This document shows positions 53,544-60,775 of a stretch of DNA of 64,000 nt, one piece after another. The DNA is taken from the NCBI GenBank assembly GCA_016124535.1, contig WGNK01000061.1:17785-81784 (forward strand), in the 5' to 3' direction. Both the position numbers and the translations under genes were made by a program. Position 1 is the first letter of the stretch. The number at the start of each line of letters is the position of its first letter. Source of the stretch: Azospirillum sp. (lineage in GTDB: Bacteria; Pseudomonadota; Alphaproteobacteria; Azospirillales; Azospirillaceae). The notes under the pieces were generated by a model. It was not told the origin of the DNA. It was given only the letters and a program-made list of their open reading frames with translations, and ran no database searches.

Positions 53544-54848
53544 GTGACCAGTCGCTATTTGCGAATGAGACGAGCAATGTCCGATCCTTTGACCCTACAG
53601 AAGTTGCTCGCGACAAAGGCCCTTTCGCAACCCGATGCCGGGCGGTTCTTCGAATGTCTTCAAGCCGAATTAGGAGGGGCTGGAATTCAGCCAGAAGCCT
53701 TCAGGACGCCCGAAGCCGCGGTTGATCTGTTTACCACTTGGCAGGTCGACCCAATTCAGAGACCGTTCTGGACGATCTGCGCTGCGCTCCATGCCTTCGA
53801 CAAGACGCCAGTCGTCCCTGGCTCTGCCCGCGCTGCGGCGCGACACGCCGCCGTAGCGCTTTATGTGTTGGCCGCGTGCCGCCTGGTGAACCGGGCGGCG
53901 CGAGCGCGGGACGGGTACGCAATCAGAGTAGAGCTTAATGAGCCTATTATCTGTGCCGTGATCGCGACGGCACTGTTCGGCGGTGAATTGCACCTGAAAC
54001 CGGTCGAAGGCGATGTGCCGCGGGCCGACCACGTCTACCTCGTCAAACCGTCCGTCGGCGGCGAGCATGAGGAGGCGGAATTCGAGCGCGCGCTCTTTCT
54101 AGCGTTCTTTCAAAATGATGCCAGGGCGCCCGAGATCGGCCTTGACGGCGGTCAATGGCGGCCGGGGCAGCGGGAGGACCTTTACGCCCGGTTGCGCGCG
54201 CGGTTGGGAAACATCCGGCACGCCAGGAAAAGCTGCCTGGCCTTGGTCATTGATGGGCAGGCGGGACATGAACCCGCTGTCAAATTTGCCGCCACCCACA
54301 GCGTCCCGGTATTTCTGCGAGATGACGCCGTGGGCCATGATCTGCTGGGGATGCCCGAAATGGATCTGCGGGCGGAAATTGTGCAGTTCTGGAGCGATCT
54401 GATGGCGATGGACCGAAGCGCGGCCGCGCCCGAACGGCCACAAGCGTCCGAGAAGGGAGGAGAGACGATGAGCAAGGGTGGTACCACCGTCAATTTCTAT
54501 GGACCTGCAAGGGAGGTGACCCTCGCCGCCGACCACTCGTTGGCGCAACGGGGCGATCATGCCAGCGCCGTGATCGCCAGCCAAGTCGGGACCGATGCGA
54601 CGTCCCTTGCTCAGGCCCTGAAAGAGCTTCTGGCGTCCATCAACGAGCAGAAGTCGTCGGCCACCCGTGATGAGCTGATCGGCCACACTGAGACGGCCGT
54701 GGCCGAGGCCGGCAAGGCCGGCCCGGATCGTGGCCGCATCCAGAAAGCCCTCGACGCCGTCAAAGCGCTGGTGGAGAAGGGTGCCGGTATCCTTGAGGGC
54801 GGACAAAAGATCTTCGACCTCCTGGATCGAGCCTATAAGGCGCTGTAA
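53544..54848 (+). CDS. effector-associated-type protein, first gene of the MoxR/FGE system
   Basis: The 434-residue product (GTG 53544; ATG 53577 is also possible) has two parts. Residues 1-295 are a mixed alpha/beta region (AIRVELNEPIICAVIATALF, SCLALVIDGQAGHEPAVKFA, VPVFLRDDAVGHDLLGMPEM), with a Rossmann-like strand pattern but no P-loop that I can see. Residues 309-434 are a separate unit: NFYGPAREVTLAADHSLAQ, a helical bundle and GILEGGQKIFDLLDRAYKAL. This unit resembles C-terminal regions found in bacterial NTPase-based conflict proteins. It is 21 bases upstream of the MoxR gene. The overall role is inferred from its neighbours. Confidence 0.6.
   Translation: MTSRYLRMRRAMSDPLTLQKLLATKALSQPDAGRFFECLQAELGGAGIQPEAFRTPEAAVDLFTTWQVDPIQRPFWTICAALHAFDKTPVVPGSARAAARHAAVALYVLAACRLVNRAARARDGYAIRVELNEPIICAVIATALFGGELHLKPVEGDVPRADHVYLVKPSVGGEHEEAEFERALFLAFFQNDARAPEIGLDGGQWRPGQREDLYARLRARLGNIRHARKSCLALVIDGQAGHEPAVKFAATHSVPVFLRDDAVGHDLLGMPEMDLRAEIVQFWSDLMAMDRSAAAPERPQASEKGGETMSKGGTTVNFYGPAREVTLAADHSLAQRGDHASAVIASQVGTDATSLAQALKELLASINEQKSSATRDELIGHTETAVAEAGKAGPDRGRIQKALDAVKALVEKGAGILEGGQKIFDLLDRAYKAL
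54453..54470 (+). promoter_or_regulatory. strong internal ribosome-binding site and ATG
   Basis: Within the preceding gene, aagggagg (54453-54460) lies seven bases before an in-frame ATG at 54468. It could start a separate 126-residue protein that is just the C-terminal unit of the 434-residue product. This is better than either of the gene's own start regions. Confidence 0.6.
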
Positions 54849-54869
54849 AGGCTCTGGAGTGCATAGCCT

Positions 54870-55856
54870 GTGAGCAACACGCCCGACCCTGCCGTCAACC
54901 TCTTCCTCGACCTCAAGCCCGGCGGCGAGGTGGTGCTGCCCGCGGGCGACCGGTTTCCGCCGGCCGGCCATCTGTGGCGGCAGGAGGAGATCTATGCCCT
55001 GATCCTGGCCTGGGCGGCCCGGCGGCCGCTGCTGGTGCGCGGCGAGGCCGGCAGCGGCAAGAGCCAGATCGCCCGGGCCGCGGCGTTCCATCTTTATCAG
55101 GGCGAACCGCTGGTCGAGGTGATTCACCCACGGTTCGAGGCGCTGGACCTGCTCTATCGCATGGATGTCGTTGCGCGCCTGGCCGATGCCCAGACGTCGG
55201 GCGCACTCGACCCGAGCAACGCCAAATACGTGAAGAGGGGGAAGCTGTGGCAGGCGATGGCGCCGGACTCGGTTTCTGGCGATGGCGCAGCACCAGTGTT
55301 GCTGGTCGACGAAATCGACAAGGCCGATGCCGAGGTGCCGAACGCCCTCTTGGAGGTGCTCGGCAACCGCAGTTTTTCCGTCCCGCCGCTGGGCGATAAG
55401 TTGGTCAGCCTGGCAAAAGGCCGGCGCCCGCCGCTGATCGTGATCACCACCAACGAAGAGCGGGAACTGCCGGCCGCCTTCGTGCGCCGCTGCGTGGTGC
55501 TCAACCTCAGCCCGCCCGCCGATGAGCCGGGACTGACCTTCTGGCTGGTCGCGCGCGGCCGGGTCCACCGCCATCTGCAGATCGCAGAGGCGGCACGTCT
55601 CCACGCCGCCCGCCAGGTGGTGGAAGATCGCGGGGCCGCCGTCACCAGCGGCTATCCCCCGGTCGGCCTCGCCGAATACATCGACCTGCTGACGGCGCTC
55701 GACGAGCTGACGCGAGGCGTCGCGGCCGAGCGGCGTGCGGCCGAACAGATCGGCTGGCTGGACCGGATCGGCGCCTACGCGCTGGTCAAGCATCCCGGCC
55801 GGGCGCAGGATCGCCAGCCGGTGGCGCGGCAGGCCGGCGGCGACACACCGGCGTGA
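54870..55856 (+). CDS. MoxR-like AAA+ ATPase
   Basis: The 328-residue ATPase starts at GTG 54870. It has Walker A GEAGSGKS (residues 58-65), Walker B VLLVDEIDKA (147-148 DE), the sensor-1-like ITTNEERELP and RRC with a possible arginine finger near residue 206. The segment ALDLLYRMDVVARLADAQTS between them is MoxR-type. MoxR ATPases remodel partner proteins, usually through a vWA protein encoded next door; here that is the gene at 55853, with which it overlaps as GTGA. I see no sign of inactivation. Confidence 0.9.
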   Translation: MSNTPDPAVNLFLDLKPGGEVVLPAGDRFPPAGHLWRQEEIYALILAWAARRPLLVRGEAGSGKSQIARAAAFHLYQGEPLVEVIHPRFEALDLLYRMDVVARLADAQTSGALDPSNAKYVKRGKLWQAMAPDSVSGDGAAPVLLVDEIDKADAEVPNALLEVLGNRSFSVPPLGDKLVSLAKGRRPPLIVITTNEERELPAAFVRRCVVLNLSPPADEPGLTFWLVARGRVHRHLQIAEAARLHAARQVVEDRGAAVTSGYPPVGLAEYIDLLTALDELTRGVAAERRAAEQIGWLDRIGAYALVKHPGRAQDRQPVARQAGGDTPA

Positions 55857-58819
55857 CCGACGCCGCGCGGCCTCTGGCGCGCAGTGCGGTCGGCCGCGCC
55901 GACCTGCTGCGGGCGCTGGCGGCCGGTCCGCGCGCGCGCCTGGTCCTGGACGAGGACGAGACCGGCTGGTTCGGCTATGCCCCCCGCCCGGACCTGCCAC
56001 CGATGACGCTCGAAACCGCCGGGTGGACGGTGTCCGAGGCCGCGCAAACGGCACCGGCGCAGCGGCTGCCATTGCGGATGCCGTGGGCCTTCGCGGTGGT
56101 CGGGCAGGAAACCCGGGCGCCAGCCGAAACCGAGAGCCCCGAGCAGGCGGCCAAGCCCGCGACCCCGATCGACGCCGAGGCGGCGCGGCCGCTGTCTGAA
56201 ACCCGACGGGTCGGGTACGAGGACCTGGTGCCGGCGGCCCGGCTGATCCCCGCCCTGAGGCGCCAGCTCGGCGCCACCCGTGCGGTCGGGCTCGACCTTG
56301 AGCGGCTGGCCGCCGAGCTGGCGGACGGCAGCCTGCCGCGCCGGCTGCCGCGGCGCATCGTCCGCCGCTGGCACCCGGACCTGGTGGCGGTGCTCGATTT
56401 CTGCCCGCGGCTGTGGCCCTACCGGGCCGACATGCACCGGCTGGCCCGGCGGCTGCTGCAGCATTGCGGCCAATCGGCGGTTTCTTTACGCATCGTCAAT
56501 CACGGGCCGTTCGGCGGCTGGAGCGACTGGCAGGCCCACCAGAACCCCGGTGGCATCCAGGAACCGCTGGAACAGGCCTGGACCATGCCGCCGGCGGGCA
56601 CGCCGGTGTTGATCGTCGGCGATCTCGGCCTGCTGTTGGGAGCAGAAACGCCGGAGGGGCAGGGCTGGACCCGGTTCATTGCCGGACTGCGGCAAGCGCA
56701 GCTTCGTCCCATCGCACTGGTGCCGCTGGGCGCGCGCCAGGTTCCCGGTGCCCTGGCCCAGGCTTTGCCGGTGCTGCGCTGGAGCCCGGACGCGCCTGCT
56801 CACCCGACCGCCGGCCATGGTGCGGCGCAGCCCCGGCCGGACGGTCTGGCTGACCTGCTCGCCATGATGGCGGTGGCGCGCCGGGTCGACCCGCCGCTGC
56901 TGCGCGCGCTGCGCCAGCTCAATCCCACAGGCCCGCTCGACGCCGGGCTGGAAGGGGCGGCCTGGTGCCACGGCGACGTCGCCGCCGGCTTCGCCGCCGC
57001 CATCCGCACCCAGGTCCAGGACCATCACCTGCGGCGTTTCGCCAGCCTGGTGCCGGCGCTGCAGGCGCGGCTGTTCCATCTTTCCCGACACCATCACGCC
57101 CATTTGCCGGCGGTGATCCGGCATGAGGAGGCGCTGGTGTGGGCCGCCAACCGGGATCCGGCAGCAACCGGCGATGGCGCGGTGGCCGAGGCGGTGGCCG
57201 AGGCGGTCGCGTTTCTCGGACGCCTGGTCGCGACGGTGGCACCGCCAGCGGGCAGTGAAGTGGCGCCGGGCGACTGGGCGGCGGCGGCGGCCGGGGTGCT
57301 GCGCCGCGCCGATGCCGGACCGTGGCGGGACCATCCATGGCTGCTCAGCCGCCTGGCGGCGCGCCTGCGCACGGTCAAGGGCGATGCCGCGGTGCCCGGC
57401 CGGGCGGATCCGGCGCAGCTCGCCGCAGCCGCTACGGACGACTCTCGGACAGCGGCATGGCTGGTCCAGGATGCCGCCCGCGGCTGGCTTCGGCTGCAGG
57501 CCGAGCCGCCCGGCGATTGCCAAGTCCCGCTCGGTGCGCCCTTGACCATCGATGCCGGGGGGCTGCGCGTCTTCGCCAACCAGGCCGAAGCCGGCACCTG
57601 GTACGCCGCCGGCCGCCTGCCGCTGGATCTGGCGCCGCTGAGCGCACGCATCTCGCTGTTGATCGAGACTGCGGGCGATCGTCTGGCGGTGGCCGCGGTC
57701 GACCGGCCGCTCGGTGCTGCGGGCTGGGCGTGCGGCCCCGCGGGGCTAATGGTGGACAGCCCGCCGCTTGGCGGTGTGACCGCGCAGTGGCAGGGCGTGG
57801 CCGCGGTTCTCCGGCCGGATGCGGTACCCGAGGAGATCGCCTGGGCGGAGACACGATCCGGCGCATTGCCGCTTCCGAAGGCGGCGAAGGGTAGCTGCCA
57901 GGTCCGCTTCGGCCTCGACCACGGCTTCGGCGTGTTCGCCGATCTGGAGATCGCGACGGAGCACGGGGCGGCGGTGCAGCGCCTGCGCTGGATCGAGCCG
58001 GGCTCGTTCCGGATGGGCTCGCCGGCGGACGAACCGGAGCGGGAGGAAAGGGAAGGCCCGCGGCATTGGGTGACGCTGACGCGGGGGTTCTGGCTGGCCG
58101 ACAGCGCCTGCACCCAGGCGATGTGGCGGGCGGTGACCGGCACCGACCCGAGTGAGTTCAAGGGTTCCGACCGGCCGGTCGAGCGGGTCAGCTGGCCCGA
58201 CGTGCAGGGTTTTTTGGCACGGCTGGAGGCTCTGGTGCCCGGCTGCGGTGCGGCGCTGCCGAGCGAGGCCGAATGGGAATATGCCTGCCGGGCCGGAACC
58301 GAGACGCCGTTCAGCTTCGGCGCCACCGTCACCACCGACCAGGCCAATTTCAAAGGCGATTTTCCCTATGCCGGGGGGCCGAAGGGGCAGTGGCGCAGGG
58401 AGACGGTGGCGGTCAAGAGCCTGCCGCCCAATCCCTGGGGGCTCTTCGAGATGCACGGCAATGTCCGGGAATGGTGTACCGATGGCATGCGAACCTATGG
58501 TGATCAGTCTGTGACCGACCCCCAGGGACCGCTGGATAGCGAGTCGCTTCGCGCCTGCCGTGGCGGGTCGTGGCTCGACTTCGCCAGGAGGGTGCGGTCC
58601 GCCTTCCGGATCGCGGTTCTCCCTGGCGACGCGAACGACTACCTGGGCTTCCGTTTCTGCCTGAGGTCCATCGAGCCAAGTTCGGGGTGGCCCGGAGGGC
58701 CGCCGGGCCGGGCGCCGGGACGGCGTCCGGCGGCTCCGCCTCGGGACGAGGCGGAGCCCGCGCGCGGATCCGGTTCGACGTCCAAATCCCGGAAGCAGCG
58801 TTCACCCCGCAAGAGATGA
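55853..58819 (+). CDS. vWA-like protein with C-terminal FGE/SUMF1 (C-type-lectin-fold) domain, DGR target
   Basis: The 988-residue product begins at GTG 55853. Residues about 160-260 look like a degenerate vWA domain: LVAVLDFCPRLWPYRADM replaces the DxSxS metal motif, and TPVLIVGDLGLLLG is the later strand. Residues 330-690 are helical then beta-rich and unassigned. Residues about 695-942 are an FGE/SUMF1 fold: RWIEPGSFRMGSP, LPSEAEWEYACRAGTETPFS, NPWGLFEMHGNVREW, CRGGSW and LGFRFCLRS. The two copper-binding cysteines of real FGE, after RGGS, are missing, so it is a binding fold. Codons 904-930 are the variable region. The tail to 988 is basic and low-complexity. The stop overlaps the HRDC-like fragment as ATGA. 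Confidence 0.8.
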   Translation: MTDAARPLARSAVGRADLLRALAAGPRARLVLDEDETGWFGYAPRPDLPPMTLETAGWTVSEAAQTAPAQRLPLRMPWAFAVVGQETRAPAETESPEQAAKPATPIDAEAARPLSETRRVGYEDLVPAARLIPALRRQLGATRAVGLDLERLAAELADGSLPRRLPRRIVRRWHPDLVAVLDFCPRLWPYRADMHRLARRLLQHCGQSAVSLRIVNHGPFGGWSDWQAHQNPGGIQEPLEQAWTMPPAGTPVLIVGDLGLLLGAETPEGQGWTRFIAGLRQAQLRPIALVPLGARQVPGALAQALPVLRWSPDAPAHPTAGHGAAQPRPDGLADLLAMMAVARRVDPPLLRALRQLNPTGPLDAGLEGAAWCHGDVAAGFAAAIRTQVQDHHLRRFASLVPALQARLFHLSRHHHAHLPAVIRHEEALVWAANRDPAATGDGAVAEAVAEAVAFLGRLVATVAPPAGSEVAPGDWAAAAAGVLRRADAGPWRDHPWLLSRLAARLRTVKGDAAVPGRADPAQLAAAATDDSRTAAWLVQDAARGWLRLQAEPPGDCQVPLGAPLTIDAGGLRVFANQAEAGTWYAAGRLPLDLAPLSARISLLIETAGDRLAVAAVDRPLGAAGWACGPAGLMVDSPPLGGVTAQWQGVAAVLRPDAVPEEIAWAETRSGALPLPKAAKGSCQVRFGLDHGFGVFADLEIATEHGAAVQRLRWIEPGSFRMGSPADEPEREEREGPRHWVTLTRGFWLADSACTQAMWRAVTGTDPSEFKGSDRPVERVSWPDVQGFLARLEALVPGCGAALPSEAEWEYACRAGTETPFSFGATVTTDQANFKGDFPYAGGPKGQWRRETVAVKSLPPNPWGLFEMHGNVREWCTDGMRTYGDQSVTDPQGPLDSESLRACRGGSWLDFARRVRSAFRIAVLPGDANDYLGFRFCLRSIEPSSGWPGGPPGRAPGRRPAAPPRDEAEPARGSGSTSKSRKQRSPRKR
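57961..58678 (+). repeat. duplicated FGE-domain block, copy 1
   Basis: This 718-base block aligns with 59090-59807 at a constant offset of 1129 bases at every anchor I checked, so I see no net insertion or deletion. It encodes the FGE fold of the long protein. Most of it is nearly identical at protein level; differences are densest in the variable region near its end. The last 37 bases (58642-58678) are identical in both copies. Confidence 0.9.
58564..58641 (+). other. candidate DGR variable region 1
   Basis: Within these 78 bases, 18 positions differ from the paralogue at 59693-59770. Eight differing codons are NNC in both copies with the C kept (CTC/GTC, GAC/ACC, TTC/CGC, TTC/GCC, CTC/CAC, AAC/TAC, GAC/GGC, TAC/CCC). 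The pattern fits mutation of AAC codons of a template. Invariant sequence flanks it downstream. Confidence 0.75.
58708..58758 (+). repeat. tandem hairpins after variable region 1
   Basis: Two stem-loops share the loop gggac: ccgggcgcc-gggac-ggcgtccgg (58708-58730, one G-T pair) and ggctccgcctc-gggac-gaggcggagcc (58732-58758, perfect 11 bp). A smaller one (ggccc-gga-gggcc) precedes them at 58689-58701. DGR target sites commonly have such hairpins just past the variable region. Confidence 0.75.
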
Positions 58820-58959
58820 CCCCGGCGATGGCCTACCACTTCTTTGCGATCCCCGCCTTGGACCCGAGGCCGGCCCAGGACGAGCTCAACCGCTTTTGCG
58901 CCGGACGCGGAGGCGCCGCTCCGAACGCTCCCCGGGCTGCCGCCGGATCCGAGTCATGA
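58816..58959 (+). pseudogene. truncated HRDC-like DGR accessory gene
   Basis: The 47-codon frame, coupled by ATGA to both neighbours, reads MAYHFFAIPALDPRPAQDEL then NRFCAGRGG from its second ATG (58828). This matches, from memory, the N-terminus of the HRDC-type accessory proteins that replace Avd in some DGRs (HFF.IPALD...A..ELN.F...HRVL). After about 28 residues homology stops, and a short unrelated tail (APRAAAGSES) ends at 58959. The rest of the gene is gone. It suggests a full DGR cassette once followed the first target gene. Confidence 0.6.
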
Positions 58960-59891
58960 CCGGCGCGGCTCGGCCCCTTTCCCCGGCACCGGCGCCCGAC
59001 CGGTATCCCCAACCCTTTCCGCCGCGCTTTGCCGGCGCCTGGGGCGACGACCGCTGGGGGCTGTGGGCCGATCTGGCGGTGTCGACGGAGCACGGGGCGG
59101 CGGTGCAGCGCCTGCGCTGGATCGAGCCGTGGTCGTTCCGGATGGGCTCGCCGGCGGATGAGCCGGAGCGGTATAGTGATGAAGGCCCCCAGCATGGGGT
59201 GACGCTGTCGCGGGGGTTGTGGCTGGCCGACAGCGCCTGTACCCAGGCGCTGTGGCAGGCGGTGACCGGCACCGAGCTCAGCCGGTTCAAGGGTCCCGAC
59301 CGGCCGGTCGAGCGGGTCAGCTGGCACGACGTGCAGGGTTTTTTGGCACGGCTGGAGGCCCTGATGCCCGGCTGCGGTGCGGCGCTGCCGAGCGAGGCCG
59401 AGTGGGAATATGCCTGCCGGGCCGGAACCGAGACGCCGTTCAGCTTCGGCGCCACCATCACCACAGATCAGGCCAATTTCAACGGCAATTTTCCCTATGC
59501 CGGGGGGCCGAAAGGGCGGTATCGCGGGGAGACGGTGGCGGTCAAGAGCCTGCCGGCGAACCCGTGGGGGCTATATCAAATGCATGGCAATGTCTTCGAG
59601 TGGTGCGCCGACGGCTTGCGGAACTATGGCGAAGAAGCCGAGACCGACCCCCAGGGACCGCTGGAAGCCAAATCGCCTCGCGCCTGCCGTGGTGGGTCGT
59701 GGGTCACCCGCGCCGGGAGGGTGCGGTCCGCCGCCCGGATCGCTTATCACCCGGGCGACGCGTACGGCCCCCTGGGCTTCCGTTTCTGCCTGAGGTCCAT
59801 CGAGCCAGGGCGGCCCGGAGGGCCGCCGGGCCGGACGCCGGGACGGCGTCCGGCGGCTCCGCCTCGGGACGAGGCGGAGCCCGAGTCTTAG
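58956..59891 (+). CDS. FGE/SUMF1-fold protein, second DGR target
   Basis: The 311-residue product starts at ATG 58956. After about 40 residues of Pro-rich leader it is an FGE fold nearly identical to the C-terminal domain of the 988-residue protein: RWIEPWSFRMGSP, LPSEAEWEYACRAGTETPFS, NPWGLYQMHGNVFEW, CRGGSW, LGFRFCLRS. It lacks the vWA-like part and the FGE catalytic cysteines, so it is a free-standing binding domain. Variable codons fall at the same sites as in copy 1. It ends in the same hairpin-encoded tail (PAAPPRDEAEPES). Likely a soluble partner or alternative sensor of the system. Confidence 0.85.
   Translation: MTGAARPLSPAPAPDRYPQPFPPRFAGAWGDDRWGLWADLAVSTEHGAAVQRLRWIEPWSFRMGSPADEPERYSDEGPQHGVTLSRGLWLADSACTQALWQAVTGTELSRFKGPDRPVERVSWHDVQGFLARLEALMPGCGAALPSEAEWEYACRAGTETPFSFGATITTDQANFNGNFPYAGGPKGRYRGETVAVKSLPANPWGLYQMHGNVFEWCADGLRNYGEEAETDPQGPLEAKSPRACRGGSWVTRAGRVRSAARIAYHPGDAYGPLGFRFCLRSIEPGRPGGPPGRTPGRRPAAPPRDEAEPES
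59090..59807 (+). repeat. duplicated FGE-domain block, copy 2
   Basis: Partner of the block at 57961-58678. After it, a 6-base indel and the shared hairpin tail follow. Confidence 0.9.
59693..59770 (+). other. candidate DGR variable region 2
   Basis: Counterpart of 58564-58641 with 18 differences. The last variable base is 59770; the next 37 bases are identical in both copies and may hold the initiation-of-mutagenic-homology element. Confidence 0.75.
59831..59881 (+). repeat. tandem hairpins after variable region 2
   Basis: Perfect ccggacgcc-gggac-ggcgtccgg (59831-59853) and ggctccgcctc-gggac-gaggcggagcc (59855-59881), with a smaller cggccc-gga-gggccg (59811-59825) before them. The tandem order is the same as behind variable region 1. 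Confidence 0.75.
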
Positions 59892-59964
59892 CGGGAGATC
59901 CTGCCGACCGTCGTCCCGCTGACTTCGGGCTAATTTTCCTATATGCTGCGGCGGTTGGCGGTGG

Positions 59965-60249
59965 TTGCGGGCGGTGCTGGACCGGGCGCTTGGGCGGATC
60001 GGACAGGCCCAGGGCGTGATTGCGGCGGAGACCTCGGCGCTGCGCCAGCAAATCGCCAAGCTGGAAGCCGGCCTGGCAGCGCGGATCAAGCCCCAGCAGG
60101 ACGAGATTCTTCGCCTCGGTGGACTGATCAAGACCTATGCTGGTGCCCACCGCGGAGACCTGTTCGGCAAGGCCAAGTCGGCGGCCGGGCCGCCGGTCTC
60201 GGCCGGGGCATCGAGCACGGCACCGCAGCCGCCGGGATCGTCGGGATAG
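59965..60249 (+). pseudogene. phage Gam-like nuclease-inhibitor fragment
   Basis: The 94-codon frame (TTG 59965) contains IAAETSALRQQIAKLEAGLA then KPQQDEILRLGGLIKTYAGA and HRGDLFGKAKSA. This resembles the middle of Mu Gam-like host-nuclease inhibitors, which protect linear phage DNA ends. After AKSA the sequence becomes unrelated and stops, so the C-terminal domain is lost. It abuts an opposite-strand remnant near 60180. Confidence 0.55.
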
Positions 60250-60462
60250 GGCGAGGCGCCCAGCCCCGACGTGCCGTCTTGGCCCGAGCCGCCGCCGCCG
60301 TCGCGGGCCAACGCCGCATAAATTGCTTCCGCACTCAGGTCGGCAAAGCGGGGCTCGATCAGGGCACCGTCGGGCAGGACCAGCCCGGTCGAGGCGATCA
60401 CCGGGTTGATCGCGAGATCCGCCGCCCGGTTCCACAAGCCCGGATCGCGGTTGCCACGGCGG
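60135..60462 (-). pseudogene. DUF2201-type (putative metallopeptidase, vWA-like) fragment
   Basis: On the minus strand the frame reads RRGNRDPGLWNRAADLAINP then VIASTGLVLPDGALIEPRFA and LSAEAIYAALARDGGG. This matches the N-terminal metallopeptidase-like region of DUF2201 proteins, which often accompany MoxR-type ATPases. The upstream histidine motif and everything after about residue 60 are missing or scrambled. It ends in the Gam fragment on the other strand. Confidence 0.55.
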
Positions 60463-60535
60463 GTACCGGCCGGTCGACCCGGCGGCGTTACGGCCGGACT
60501 CTGGTGTGGCGTTGATCAGAGCCAGCTCGGCGCAG

Positions 60536-60775
60536 ATGAACTTTTTGAAAGACAAGTATCTGGCAAAAGGGATCAACCACGTCTCCGGCATCGCCAATTT
60601 TCTGGTACTCGTCGCCGGCGCGCTCGCCGGCGGCTTCATCTATGCCCGGGAAAAATATGGCGGTAGTGGCGGCATTTATCTGTTGTCCGATTTCGCGATC
60701 GTCGCGACGGAAAGATTTCCAAGCTGGTCGCTATGCAGGCGACCGGCGAGGTGCCGATCCGCGAGCTGGAGCTGA
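60536..60775 (+). CDS. small protein with one membrane helix, possibly broken
   Basis: From ATG 60536 the frame reads MNFLKDKYLAKGINHVSGIA and then a hydrophobic stretch NFLVLVAGALAGGFIYAREK. After about residue 58 it turns Arg-rich and loses coding character. The sequence appears to continue in another frame (60733-61011), so this may be a frameshifted gene. Function not recognised. Confidence 0.4.
   Translation: MNFLKDKYLAKGINHVSGIANFLVLVAGALAGGFIYAREKYGGSGGIYLLSDFAIVATERFPSWSLCRRPARCRSASWS

Noticed and set aside
58689..59881. Hairpins behind the FGE genes considered as Rho-independent terminators
   Set aside because: No T-tract follows on either strand, and they lie within coding sequence; a DGR-type or structural role fits better.
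55853..59891. FGE-fold genes considered as true formylglycine-generating enzymes for the sulfatase at 16.6 kb
   Set aside because: They lack the catalytic cysteines, and that sulfatase has Thr, not Cys, at its active site; the genes are also 40 kb apart in an island.
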